Origin: Allorhizobium sonneratiae
GTDB lineage: Bacteria > Pseudomonadota > Alphaproteobacteria > Rhizobiales > Rhizobiaceae
NCBI RefSeq assembly: GCF_023700755.1
Contig: NZ_JAMKOJ010000007.1
Coordinates: 1 to 64,000 of the forward strand
Reading direction: 5' to 3'
DNA length: 64,000 nucleotides
Position 1 is the stretch's first letter, and each line of letters starts with the position of its first letter. A program made the position numbers and the translations under genes. Shown piece after piece: positions 54,173 to 63,424 of the stretch. The notes under the pieces were generated by a model. It made no database searches, was not told where the DNA came from, and was given only the letters and a program-made list of their open reading frames with translations.

Positions 54173-54976
54173 TTAAAGATCGAACCATGCCGTTACCGGC
54201 ACATGGTCTGAAGGTTTGTCCCAGCCGCGGGCCTCGCGCAGCACTTCGATGCGGGAGAGCGCTGGTCTCAGATCGGGCGACGACCAGATATGGTCAAGAC
54301 GGCGGCCGCGGTCGGCGGCGTCCCAGTCCTTGGCGCGGTAGCTCCACCATGTATAGAGTTTTTGCGAGGGATCGACCAGTTCGCGCATCAGGTCCACCCA
54401 GCCGCCGCGCCGGATCACCTCGGTCAGTCCTTCGGTCTCTACAGGCGTGTGGGATACGATTTTCAAAAGCTGCTTGTGCGACCAGACATCGTGTTCCAGC
54501 GGCGCGATGTTGAGATCGCCAACCAGAATGGAAGCCGTGTCCTTTTCTGCTGTGGCAGACAGCGCCTTCATTTCCTCGACGAAATCGAGCTTGTGGCCGA
54601 ATTTCGGATTGATCGTCCGGTCCGGCTCGTCGCCGCCGGCGGGAACGTAGAAATTATGCAGGCGGATGCGCGTCCTGCCGGCTCTGACGATTGCGGCAAT
54701 GTGACGACTGTCTCCAACGCCGCAAAAATCCTGGCGATAATCTTCGCTCAAGGGCAGTTTCGAGACGATGGCCACCCCGTGATAGCCCTTCTGGCCATGG
54801 ACCAGCATATGCGGATAGCCGAGGGCCTTGATCGCGTCCGAGGGGAATTCATCATTCTGGCACTTGATTTCCTGCAGGCAGAGAATGTCCGGCTGGTGGC
54901 TGGTCAAAAAACGCTCGACGATCGGCATTCTCAGGCGCACGGAGTTGATGTTCCAGGTGGTCAGTGAAAATGCCAT
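54173..54976 (-). CDS. xthA: Exodeoxyribonuclease III
   Basis: AP endonuclease/3' exonuclease of base-excision repair. 267 residues. Catalytic segments: TWNINSVRLR (Asn), CLQEIKCQNDEFP (metal Glu), YGVAIVSK-type KGYHGVAIVSK, GDLNIAPLEHDVW (Asp, Asn), RRLDHIWSS and SDHVPV with the catalytic Asp-His. All present. Separate transcription unit after the LolA terminator, convergent with the cyclic-nucleotide-domain gene. Confidence 0.96.
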   Translation of the reverse strand: MAFSLTTWNINSVRLRMPIVERFLTSHQPDILCLQEIKCQNDEFPSDAIKALGYPHMLVHGQKGYHGVAIVSKLPLSEDYRQDFCGVGDSRHIAAIVRAGRTRIRLHNFYVPAGGDEPDRTINPKFGHKLDFVEEMKALSATAEKDTASILVGDLNIAPLEHDVWSHKQLLKIVSHTPVETEGLTEVIRRGGWVDLMRELVDPSQKLYTWWSYRAKDWDAADRGRRLDHIWSSPDLRPALSRIEVLREARGWDKPSDHVPVTAWFDL

Positions 54977-55035
54977 TGCGTGTGTCCTGCTGTCGAAACT
55001 GATCTTTCATACCGCTCCATCGGCACGGGGGAAAC

Positions 55036-55062
55036 AAAAAAGGCGCGTGAGACGCGCCTTTT
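55036..55062 (-). terminator. Terminator of the LolA-like gene
   Basis: On the minus strand: GGCGCGT / ACGCGCC with a 3-base loop followed by T6. It separates the LolA-like gene from xthA. Confidence 0.88.
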
Positions 55063-55100
55063 CATGTCCACGGCTTTGCATATGCGGAGAAAAGCCTCGG

Positions 55101-55760
55101 TCAGTTTTTATGGATCTCGTCATAGGGTACTTGAAACACCCGTGGGTCGAAATTCACGCCCTGCTGTACATTGAAGATCATCACCGACGTATCCTTGCCC
55201 TGGGCATCTGTTACCGTCCATTGCCGCAGCTCGAAGGTCTTGGGGTCGAACATCAGGGTGATGGTCTGATTGCCGAAGATTGAATCGTCGCCCAGCACGA
55301 TGGTGGTCAGATCCTGCTCTTCCTTGACCTGCTTCACCATCTGGTGGGAGAGATCGATCTTGTCGGCGAGCAACAGGCTGAGCGGTGTTTTCGACAGGGG
55401 ATAGACCTGCCATGTGCCGAGCTTGACATTGCCGATGGCGATGTTGTTGCCGTCGGAAATGACCCTTAACGGTGAGGGTTGCTCATAATTGAAGCGGAGC
55501 TTGCCGGGGCGCTCGATATAGAATTTCCCGGCGGTCTGATCGCCCCGTGGTCCGAACTGGACGAACTCGCCCATCATGGTCTTGACCGAGGCGAAGTGGT
55601 CGGCAATGCGCTGGGCGGTGCTGGATTCTTCCGCCCGCGCGGGTTCGCCCATGATCAGCCCTGCGGTGGCTGCAACACCAAGACCGGCGAGGCTATGGGC
55701 CAGAAAACGGCGGCGGTTGATGGTGAGAAAACCAGCCGGAGTGGCCTTGTTGTTGTACAT
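55101..55760 (-). CDS. LolA-like outer-membrane lipoprotein carrier with Tat-like signal
   Basis: Periplasmic lipoprotein-carrier fold, 219 residues from the ATG at 55760, which has GGAG 6 bases upstream; the longer frame from 55793 contains that site. The N-terminus reads TINRRRFLAHSLAGLGVAATAGL, with twin Arg and a hydrophobic stretch ending ARA, i.e. a possible Tat signal rather than the Sec signal of standard LolA. The mature part has SVKTMMGEFVQFGPRGDQTAGKFYIERPGKLRFNYEQPSP, the LolA beta-sheet core, and IFNVQQGVNFDPRVFQVP at the end. Upstream of ftsK would be the usual LolA place; here ftsK lies upstream on the same strand... gene order ftsK is 3' side in the window and 5' in transcription is not shared, since ftsK ends at 55982 before this start. 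Confidence 0.85.
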   Translation of the reverse strand: MYNNKATPAGFLTINRRRFLAHSLAGLGVAATAGLIMGEPARAEESSTAQRIADHFASVKTMMGEFVQFGPRGDQTAGKFYIERPGKLRFNYEQPSPLRVISDGNNIAIGNVKLGTWQVYPLSKTPLSLLLADKIDLSHQMVKQVKEEQDLTTIVLGDDSIFGNQTITLMFDPKTFELRQWTVTDAQGKDTSVMIFNVQQGVNFDPRVFQVPYDEIHKN

Positions 55761-55981
55761 TCTGATCTCCTTCTGGCAGAAGTCATGGGGCATGAAGGCG
55801 GCGTGATGATGACAGGATCATCATTGGACGGGATGCTTGCCGATGATAATGCCGTGATGCAACAAACGTTCCAGTGAGTAGAATTGCCCGAAGCAGGTCC
55901 GTACGGCACGATCCCGCTCGTATGGGTGTTTTTTGCGGATTTTGCGGGAGGACACCGGTTTTCACTTTTACAGTCCGGTCG

Positions 55982-58600
55982 TTATCGATCAATGATGTCG
56001 GCTTCTGTCGGTACGAGGATTTCCCGTTTGCCGGCGTGATTGGCCGGACTGATAATCCCTTCCTGCTCCATCCGCTCGATCAGTGAAGCGGCTCGGTTAT
56101 AGCCGATGCCGAGGCGGCGCTGCACATAGGAGGTCGAAGCCTTGCCATCGCGCAGCACGATGGCGACAGCCTGATCGTAAGGATCGTCGGAGCCTGCCAG
56201 CCTGCCGGTTGCGGCGCTGACATCGTCGTCTTCCTCGTCCTCATCGATGGTGATGGCGTCGAGATAGTCCGGCGCGCCCTGGGTTTTCAGATAGGCAACG
56301 ATATCCTCGACTTCATTGTCGGAGACGAAAGGTCCATGGACGCGCTGGATACGCCCGCCACCGGCCATATAAAGCATATCGCCCATGCCGAGAAGCTGTT
56401 CTGCCCCCTGTTCGCCGAGAATGGTGCGGCTGTCGATCTTCGATGTGACCTGGAAGGAAATGCGCGTCGGGAAATTCGCCTTGATCGTGCCGGTGATGAC
56501 GTCGACCGAAGGGCGCTGGGTTGCCATGATGACGTGAATGCCTGCTGCGCGTGCCATTTGCGCCAGCCGCTGCACCGCGCCTTCAATGTCCTTGCCCGCC
56601 ACCATCATCAGATCGGCCATTTCATCGATGACCACGACGATATAGGGCAGGGGCTTCAGGTCGAATTCCTCGGTTTCGTAGATCGCCTCGCCGGTCTGGC
56701 GGTCGAAGCCTGTCTGCACCGTGCGCGTCAGCACCTCGCCGCGCTCCATCGCCTGCTCGACCCGGCTATTGAAGCCGTCGATGTTGCGCACACCGATCTT
56801 GGACATTTTCTTGTAGCGCTCTTCCATCTCGCGCACGGTCCATTTCAGCGCCACGACGGCCTTTTTCGGATCGGTGACGACGGGGGAGAGTAGATGCGGA
56901 ATGCCGTCATAGATCGACAGTTCCAGCATTTTCGGATCGATCATGATCATCCGGCATTTTTCCGGCGGTAGGCGGTAGATCAGCGACAGGATCATGGTGT
57001 TGATCGCCACGGATTTACCGGAGCCGGTGGTGCCAGCGACCAGAAGATGCGGCATCTTGGCGAGATCGGCAATCACCGCCTCGCCGCCGATGGTTTTGCC
57101 CAGCGCCATCGCGAGCTTGGCTTTGGACCCATGGAAATCCTGGCTGCCAATCAGTTCGCGCAAATAGACGGTCTCGCGCGAGCGGTTCGGCAATTCGATG
57201 CCGATGGCATTGCGGCCCGGAACAACGGCGACGCGGGCGGCAATCGCGCTCATCGAGCGGGCGATATCGTCGGCAAGGCCGATGACGCGCGACGACTTGA
57301 TGCCGGGCGCAGGCTCCAGTTCGTAAAGGGTCACGACCGGGCCGGGCCGGACTTCGATAATTTCGCCGCGCACGCCGAAGTCGTCGAGAACCCCTTCCAA
57401 AAGCCGGGCATTCTGCTCCAGTTGGTCGACGGACAGGGTTGGGTCCTTGGCAATGCTGCGCGGTTCGGCGAGCAGCGTCACCGAGGGAAGCTGGAAACCA
57501 CCCGCCTGTCGCGGCTGCTCCGGTGCGGCTGTCATCCGCGGGCGCTGGCGTGCCGATGCCGTGCGCGAGGGCGCAAGGGCTTTGCCATGCGGGTTTTCAT
57601 CCTCATCGTCATAGAGGATATCGTCTGCAGCTCGTCCCCGGCCTGCCATGGTCAGCGGCGGTTCAACCCTTTGTCGCATGCCATTTGCCGATTGTCCCGA
57701 GGTTGCTCTGCGTCCGGCGGCAAAATCGGGATCGGCGCGCAGGTCGCTCTGATCGTCATCATAGCCGTCATCGGCCATGCCCTCATTGAAGTCATAAGGT
57801 TGATCGGGGGTGTGCTGCTGACGCGGTTTCGGCCGGATGCCAAAGATGCGGCGCATACGTGCCTGGGCGGTATACCAGGCATGAACGCTGCCGCCGGCCA
57901 TGACGGCGATGAAGCCGGGGCGGTCGGCATCCTCTTCTTCGTTGTCCTCCTGAGGCTGGCGTTTGCCAGCCTTGGCAGATGCTCTGGCGGTTTTCTGCAT
58001 CAGTGCCTTAAGGTCGTCTTCCGTCTCGCGGCCGATCAGGCCTGCGGCAAACAGCATCAGCCACAACATGGGGATGGACAGCAGCGCCCCCAACACCATA
58101 GCAAAGGTGCCGGTTGGATAGGTGCCGATGAAAAGTGCCGGAAAGCGCAGGATCATGTCGCCGATCACCCCGCCAATGCCGCAGGGTAGCGGCCAGGTCC
58201 TGGGCGGAGGGAAGCAGCCAAAAACCGCCGAGGCGACGACAGCGCCAACGGCGGCGGCAGCCAGACGCCGGGGCAGGCGGGTAATGGCACGACCGGAGAT
58301 CAGCGACAGCGACCAGGCCAGCACCGGCAGCAGCGCCGCAACCGATGCCAGTCCCAGAAACTGCATGGAAAGATCGGCATAGGCCGCACCTGAATAGCCG
58401 AGAAGGTTTGTCGGCAGACGGCTTGTCGCATAGGAAAAACTCGGATCGTCGACATTCCAGGTCGCAAGTGCTGCAACAGCCGCCATAAGCCCGGCAAACA
58501 GGGCAAAACCCACCAGCGTCATCAACTGGCGCAGAATAAATCCGGCGACGATCGCACGGGGCGATCGTTCCTCCATGAATGCTAGGGTGGTTTTACTCAT
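55982..58600 (-). CDS. ftsK: DNA translocase FtsK
   Basis: Septal DNA pump for chromosome segregation, 872 residues. Four hydrophobic segments in the first 200 residues anchor it at the division site. A polar, disordered linker (about 200-370) follows. The motor domain has the Walker A site [12 protein letters not shown] near 522, Walker [14 protein letters not shown], and [23 protein letters not shown]. The C-terminal winged-helix gamma domain ([26 protein letters not shown]) reads the polar KOPS sites. Everything is intact. The LolA-like gene lies downstream on the same strand 222 bases away, the common alphaproteobacterial order. Confidence 0.97.
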   Translation of the reverse strand: MSKTTLAFMEERSPRAIVAGFILRQLMTLVGFALFAGLMAAVAALATWNVDDPSFSYATSRLPTNLLGYSGAAYADLSMQFLGLASVAALLPVLAWSLSLISGRAITRLPRRLAAAAVGAVVASAVFGCFPPPRTWPLPCGIGGVIGDMILRFPALFIGTYPTGTFAMVLGALLSIPMLWLMLFAAGLIGRETEDDLKALMQKTARASAKAGKRQPQEDNEEEDADRPGFIAVMAGGSVHAWYTAQARMRRIFGIRPKPRQQHTPDQPYDFNEGMADDGYDDDQSDLRADPDFAAGRRATSGQSANGMRQRVEPPLTMAGRGRAADDILYDDEDENPHGKALAPSRTASARQRPRMTAAPEQPRQAGGFQLPSVTLLAEPRSIAKDPTLSVDQLEQNARLLEGVLDDFGVRGEIIEVRPGPVVTLYELEPAPGIKSSRVIGLADDIARSMSAIAARVAVVPGRNAIGIELPNRSRETVYLRELIGSQDFHGSKAKLAMALGKTIGGEAVIADLAKMPHLLVAGTTGSGKSVAINTMILSLIYRLPPEKCRMIMIDPKMLELSIYDGIPHLLSPVVTDPKKAVVALKWTVREMEERYKKMSKIGVRNIDGFNSRVEQAMERGEVLTRTVQTGFDRQTGEAIYETEEFDLKPLPYIVVVIDEMADLMMVAGKDIEGAVQRLAQMARAAGIHVIMATQRPSVDVITGTIKANFPTRISFQVTSKIDSRTILGEQGAEQLLGMGDMLYMAGGGRIQRVHGPFVSDNEVEDIVAYLKTQGAPDYLDAITIDEDEEDDDVSAATGRLAGSDDPYDQAVAIVLRDGKASTSYVQRRLGIGYNRAASLIERMEQEGIISPANHAGKREILVPTEADIIDR

Positions 58601-58899
58601 TCCCGTCTCGCTGTCAGCCTTTCATGGCAGGTGAGGAAAGAGTCCGGTTTCATCGGCGCGCGAATCGGACATTGGATATCAGGATAAGCGTGATGAGGTT
58701 AATACTCCTTTAACCAATGTTTTTTCACGGTGGCGGATTGCAGGATCGCCGATATCGCAAGGCATGTGATCAACTCCATGATGGCGCATCAGGGACAACA
58801 TCTCCGCTTGATTGCGGTCTGCCGGGGATGAAAAAAGCCCGGACGCTGGCGTCCGGGCCGGATTGATGGGCGAATGTTTGCCCCAAAGGGCCACAGTGC
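58601..58899. other. Intergenic region amtB to ftsK
   Basis: About 300 bases holding the amtB terminator (58831-58858) and, nearer 58680, the presumed ftsK promoter. No gene seen. Confidence 0.4.
58831..58858 (-). terminator. Terminator of glnK-amtB
   Basis: Ten-base perfect stem GCCCGGACGC / GCGTCCGGGC with a 2-base loop, followed on the minus strand by T6. Confidence 0.93.
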
Positions 58900-60270
58900 T
58901 CAGGAGTGGTAGGCGGCTTCGCCGTGGGAGGCGAGGTCGAGACCTTCGCGTTCGGCTTCGACGCTGACGCGCAGGCCGACGATGGCATCGACGATCTTGT
59001 AGAGGATGGCCGAACCGATGCCGGTCCACAGGATGGTGATGACGACAGCCTGGATCTGCACCATGACCTGACCGCCCATGGTCTGGCCGGCAGCATAGCC
59101 GACGCCGCCGAGCGAGGAGCTGGCGAAAATGCCGGTGGCGATGGCGCCGAACATACCGCCGATGCCGTGAACGCCGAAAACGTCTGCGGTATCGTCATAG
59201 CCGAACTTGTTCTTCACCACGGAGACGAAGAAGTAGCAGAGAGGCGAGACGATGATGCCGAGCACGATGGCACCCATCGGGCCGACAATACCGGCAGCCG
59301 GAGTGACGGCAACCAGACCGGCGACCATGCCGGATGCGGCACCCAGCATCGAGGCTTTGCCACGGGTGAAGGATTCGACCGCGCACCAGGAGAGTGTTGC
59401 CGCTGCGGTTGCGACGAAGGTGTTGACGGTGGCCAGCATCGCGCCGCCGGAGGCTTCCAGGTTGGAACCGGCGTTGAAACCGAACCAGCCGACCCACAGC
59501 ATGGCGGCACCGACAAAGGTCAGCGTCATCGAGTGCGGTGCCATCATGTCCTTGCCGTAACCGGTGCGCTTGCCGATGATGAGTGCACCGACAAGGCCGG
59601 CAACACCGGCATTGATGTGGACGACGGTGCCGCCGGCAAAGTCAAGCGCGCCGAGACCGAAGAGATAGCCGTGCGAATCCCAGACCATATGAGCAACCGG
59701 GAAATAGACGAAGGTGGCCCAGAGAATGCAGAACAGCACTGAAGCGGAAAACTTGATGCGTTCGGCAAAGGCACCGATGATCAGCGCCGGTGTGATGGCG
59801 GCAAAGGTCATCTGGAACAGCATGAAGATCATTTCCGGGATGACAACGCCCTTGGTGAAGGTGTCTGCCGTGGTGTCGGTGGTCACGCCGGCAAGGAACA
59901 TCTTGGCGAATCCGCCGAAGAAGGGGTTGGAGCCGCCGCCAAAAGCGAAGGAATAGCCGTAAAATACCCAGATGAGCATGACGGCGCAACCGATCACCGT
60001 GCACTGCATCAGGATCGACAGCATGTTCTTGGCGCGCATCAGCCCGCCGTAAAACAGCGCCAGACCCGGGACGATCATGAACAGCACGAGAATGGTGGAA
60101 ATGAACATGAAGGCGGTGTCACCCTTGTTCGGCACAGCCGCAGCTGCGGTGGTGGCCGCTGCAGCAGCTGCAGGTGCCGCATCCTGGGCAAAGGCAATGG
60201 CCGGCGCCATCAGGGCCGCAGCGGCAGCCGCAAACCGCAGGGCATGAGACTTGAGGTTGGTGGATGTCAT
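58900..60270 (-). CDS. amtB: Ammonium transporter AmtB
   Basis: Inner-membrane ammonium channel, 456 residues. An N-terminal signal-like segment (LRFAAAAAALMAPAIAFA) is followed by an Ala-rich stretch and then eleven hydrophobic helices beginning TAFMFISTILVLFMIVPGLALFYGGLMR. The twin-histidine pore residues are in GGTVVHINAG and in FGVHGIGGMFG. WFGFNAGS and CAVESFTRGKASMLGAASGMVAGLVAVTPAAG are family signatures. Cotranscribed with glnK 30 bases upstream; GlnK blocks the channel when nitrogen is plentiful. Confidence 0.97.
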   Translation of the reverse strand: MTSTNLKSHALRFAAAAAALMAPAIAFAQDAAPAAAAAATTAAAAVPNKGDTAFMFISTILVLFMIVPGLALFYGGLMRAKNMLSILMQCTVIGCAVMLIWVFYGYSFAFGGGSNPFFGGFAKMFLAGVTTDTTADTFTKGVVIPEMIFMLFQMTFAAITPALIIGAFAERIKFSASVLFCILWATFVYFPVAHMVWDSHGYLFGLGALDFAGGTVVHINAGVAGLVGALIIGKRTGYGKDMMAPHSMTLTFVGAAMLWVGWFGFNAGSNLEASGGAMLATVNTFVATAAATLSWCAVESFTRGKASMLGAASGMVAGLVAVTPAAGIVGPMGAIVLGIIVSPLCYFFVSVVKNKFGYDDTADVFGVHGIGGMFGAIATGIFASSSLGGVGYAAGQTMGGQVMVQIQAVVITILWTGIGSAILYKIVDAIVGLRVSVEAEREGLDLASHGEAAYHS

Positions 60271-60299
60271 TTTCTGTAAACTCCCCTTGACGGCTCAAC

Positions 60300-60671
<372 letters not shown>

Positions 60672-60729
60672 TTAGAGCCGCTCTCCGTGCCGAGCGCCAG
60701 CATGCGCCAGCTTCGACTGCCTCATGACA

Positions 60730-60745
60730 TTCAAACGGCGTGCCA
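60730..60745 (-). promoter_or_regulatory. Candidate sigma-54 promoter of glnK-amtB
   Basis: Minus strand reads TGGCACG-CCGT-TTGAA, matching the -24 element exactly and the -12 element (consensus TTGCA) except for one base. The start of transcription would fall near 60718, giving an 80-base leader. Upstream, TTGCGCAAACGCAA near 60839-60852 may be part of an activator site, but does not match an NtrC site well. Confidence 0.65.
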
Positions 60746-60867
60746 GATTGGGTTGAGAAATTAACCTATTGAAAATTATAGATGAATCTTTTCTCAATCA
60801 AGAAAAAGGCAAATGATTGAGCAAAAGGCACATGATTTTTGCGCAAACGCAATAATATGCCTAATAA

Positions 60868-61752
60868 TTAATCATTTGCCTTTTTCCGGATCAGGCCTTC
60901 CTGGGCCACAGAGGCGATAAGCTGACCACTGCGTGTGTAGATTGCGCCACGGGACATGCCGCGCGCACCTGAGGCGCTTGGACTGTCCTGGGTGTAGAGC
61001 ATCCAGTCGTCAAGCGGGGCGGATCTGTGAAACCACATGGCGTGATCAAGGCTTGCAGCCTGAATGCGCTGATCGAAAATCGACACGCCATGGGCATAAA
61101 GCGAGACGTCGAGGAGGGTCATGTCGGAGAGATAGGCAAGAACAGCACATTGCAGCCGCCGGTCATCCGGCATAGGGCCGGTGATGCGCACCCAGAAATC
61201 AGCTTTCGGCTCCAGTTTTTCCTTGCTGATGTAATGGCGGAAGGAGGTGGGGCGAAATTCCACCGGGCGGGGTCTGCTCCAGTACTCGCGGACATTGGCG
61301 GGAGCGTCGCCAAGGACCATGTCACGAATTTCCTTTTCCCCCATCAGTTGTTCCGGCGGGGTAATGTCGGCCATCGCAAACTGGTGGTCATAGCCCTCTT
61401 CCTCATGCTGAAACGACGCCAGCATGGAAAAGATCGCCTTGCCATGCTGAATGGCCAGAACCTGCCGGGTGGCGAAGCTGCCGCCGTCGCGCAGGCGTTC
61501 GACCTGATAGATGATCGGCACGGACGGATCGCCGGGACGCATGAAATAAGCATGCAGCGAGTGGACTGGGCGTTCTTCGTCCACTGTGCGCTGGGCGGCA
61601 ACCAGCGCCTGGGCAATGACCTGTCCGCCGAAAACCCGCTGCCAGCCGACCTGAGGACTCGTGCCGCGAAACAGATTGACTTCCAGTGGCTCCAGGTCGA
61701 GCGTTTTCAACAGGAGGTCTACCGGGGTCTCGGTGACAGGGGGCTGCGTCAT
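60868..61752 (-). CDS. tesB: Acyl-CoA thioesterase II TesB
   Basis: Hydrolyses medium- and long-chain acyl-CoA; cytoplasmic double hot-dog enzyme. From the ATG at 61752 it has 294 residues, about the TesB length; the frame runs on to 61905 through repeat sequence. First domain: EVNLFRGTSPQVGWQRVFGGQVIAQAL and VHSLHAYFMRPGDPSVPIIY. Second domain: LAYLSDMTLLD with the catalytic Asp-Thr, ASLDHAMWFHR and MLYTQDSPSASGARGMSRG. Complete. GGAG lies about 11 bases upstream. Divergent from the UbiH-like gene. Confidence 0.95.
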   Translation of the reverse strand: MTQPPVTETPVDLLLKTLDLEPLEVNLFRGTSPQVGWQRVFGGQVIAQALVAAQRTVDEERPVHSLHAYFMRPGDPSVPIIYQVERLRDGGSFATRQVLAIQHGKAIFSMLASFQHEEEGYDHQFAMADITPPEQLMGEKEIRDMVLGDAPANVREYWSRPRPVEFRPTSFRHYISKEKLEPKADFWVRITGPMPDDRRLQCAVLAYLSDMTLLDVSLYAHGVSIFDQRIQAASLDHAMWFHRSAPLDDWMLYTQDSPSASGARGMSRGAIYTRSGQLIASVAQEGLIRKKAND

Positions 61753-61816
61753 TTTGCAAGGGCTCCGATGGTAGGAAGACAGACAAAGCTGATCTATATA
61801 GACAAACAGAGCGTTA

Positions 61817-61920
61817 CTAAAGCGCGGCGCGTTTTGCTGGATTGGGTTGAACCGCGCTTTAGCGATTATTTTTTCGCATGTCGGTTGTCGTTCCATTGAG
61901 GGCAATTTAACGCGACATGC
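61817..61920. repeat. Mosaic palindrome between tesB and the monooxygenase gene
   Basis: A perfect 11-base pair CTAAAGCGCGG / CCGCGCTTTAG (61817-61827, 61852-61862) is followed by GCATGTCG / CGACATGC (61876-61883, 61913-61920). The second pair shares the GCATGTCG motif with the repeat at 53547-53668. It lies in the 190-base divergent promoter region. Confidence 0.75.
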
Positions 61921-61942
61921 TTGAGCGACAAGGGAGCAACGG

Positions 61943-63157
61943 ATGACGGATATGATTGTGGTTGGTGGAGGCTATGTCGGTCTTGCCGCAGCCCTTGCCG
62001 TCAAGACGGCGGCCCCGCATCTTGAGATCACGGTGATCGAAGCTTCGCCGGAGAATGCATGGCAAAAGGATCCGCGCGCCTCCGCCATCATTGCCGCGGC
62101 CACGCGGATGCTTGATGTTTTCGGTGTCTGGAACGAGATCGAAACGCAGTCGCAGCCGATCCACAAGATGATCGTCACCGATTCGCGCGCAGCCGATCCG
62201 GTGCGTCCGGTTTTTCTCACCTTTGACGGGGCTGTCGAGGAAGGCAGGCCCTTTGCCTACATGGTGCCGAATGTCGCCATGGTCGGGGCGCTTCTGCGTG
62301 CCGCCAGAGAGGCGGGCATCGTCATCCGCAACGGGGTGAAGGCCGAAGCGCTTGCCGATCGCGGCGCGTCAGCCGAGGTGACGCTGAATGACGGCACGGT
62401 TCTTTCGGCGCGGCTTGTCGTTGCCTGTGACGGGGTGCGCTCGCATATGCGGGATCTGGCAGGGATCAAGACTGTGACCTGGTCCTATGGACAATCTGGG
62501 ATCGTTGCGACCGTCGAGCATGAAAGGCCGCATCAGGGCGTGGCGGAAGAGCATTTCCTGCCGGCCGGCCCCTTTGCCATTCTGCCGTTGACGGGCAACC
62601 GCTCGTCGCTGGTCTGGACAGAGCGTAGCGCCGATGCAGACCGCCTTGTTGCCTCCGACGATCTGGTGTTTGAAACGGAACTGGAACGGCGTTTCGGCCA
62701 TAAGCTCGGCGCGATCCGCAGTGTTGGCGATCGGCGCGCCTTCCCGCTGGGGCTGACCCTGTCACGCGCCTTCGTCAAGCAAAGGCTGGCACTGGCGGGT
62801 GACGCAGCCCATGGCATTCATCCGATTTCGGGCCAGGGCCTCAATCTTGGCTTCAAGGATGTTGCGGCGCTGGCCGAAACCGTGGTCGATGCCGACCGGC
62901 TTGGTCTCGATATCGGCGACCTGACGGTACTGGAACGCTATCAGACCTGGCGGCGCTTCGATACCTTCCGTATGGGGGTAACGACTGATGTGCTCAATCG
63001 GCTGTTTTCCAACGATATCACCCCGTTGCGCATTGCCCGCGATTTCGGTCTGGGGCTGGTGGATCGTCTGCCGAAGCTGAAGAGCTATTTCATTACGGAA
63101 GCGGCAGGAACGGCGATCAAGGATGGGCCGAAGCTTCTCGCCGGTCATGCTTTGTAA
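61943..63157 (+). CDS. UbiH/COQ6-family FAD-dependent monooxygenase
   Basis: Flavoprotein hydroxylase of the ubiquinone-biosynthesis type, 404 residues. Seen: N-terminal FAD fold DMIVVGGGYVGLAAALAVK, the ARDPRAS-type KDPRASAIIAA loop, LVVACDGVRSHMR (the DG motif), FPLGLTLSRAFVKQRLALAGDAAHGIHPISGQGLNLGFKD near the C-terminal third. This is the ubiH/ubiF/visC pattern; which ring position it hydroxylates cannot be told. Standalone gene, convergent with the Trm112-like gene. Confidence 0.93.
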   Translation: MTDMIVVGGGYVGLAAALAVKTAAPHLEITVIEASPENAWQKDPRASAIIAAATRMLDVFGVWNEIETQSQPIHKMIVTDSRAADPVRPVFLTFDGAVEEGRPFAYMVPNVAMVGALLRAAREAGIVIRNGVKAEALADRGASAEVTLNDGTVLSARLVVACDGVRSHMRDLAGIKTVTWSYGQSGIVATVEHERPHQGVAEEHFLPAGPFAILPLTGNRSSLVWTERSADADRLVASDDLVFETELERRFGHKLGAIRSVGDRRAFPLGLTLSRAFVKQRLALAGDAAHGIHPISGQGLNLGFKDVAALAETVVDADRLGLDIGDLTVLERYQTWRRFDTFRMGVTTDVLNRLFSNDITPLRIARDFGLGLVDRLPKLKSYFITEAAGTAIKDGPKLLAGHAL

Positions 63158-63180
63158 CTTCAATGGTTACCGGTTGACGC

Positions 63181-63222
63181 TCTGCAACATCCTGTATTGG
63201 ATAAAATACAGGATGTTGCAGA
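63181..63222. repeat. Perfect 18-bp-arm palindrome between convergent genes
   Basis: Arms TCTGCAACATCCTGTATT and its exact complement flank GGATAA. It lies 24 bases after the monooxygenase stop and 4 bases before the Trm112-like stop. No T-run follows on either side, so if it ends transcripts it is not a canonical terminator. Confidence 0.85.
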
Positions 63223-63225
63223 TGT

Positions 63226-63414
63226 TCAATCCTCGATCTTGCGGGCTTCAGAGACCAGCATGATCGGTATGCCGTCGCGGATCGGATAGGCGAGCTTTGC
63301 CTTTTCCGAGACGAGTTCGTTGCGGTCACGATCCAGCGTCAGGCGGCCATAGGTGAGGGGGCAAACGAGAAGCTCCAGCATCTTGGGGTCTGCCCCATGC
63401 ATACGATGATCCAT
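63226..63414 (-). CDS. Trm112-like small protein (YcaR type)
   Basis: 62 residues. The pattern [33 protein letters not shown] is that of the Trm112/YcaR family, small proteins that can bind zinc or act as methyltransferase partners in other lineages. Only one Cys of the usual set remains, so zinc binding is doubtful. AGGGGA lies 6 bases before the ATG. It follows the LON-domain gene by 10 bases in the same direction and is probably cotranscribed. Confidence 0.88.
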   Translation of the reverse strand: MDHRMHGADPKMLELLVCPLTYGRLTLDRDRNELVSEKAKLAYPIRDGIPIMLVSEARKIED

Positions 63415-63424
63415 GGTATCCCCT

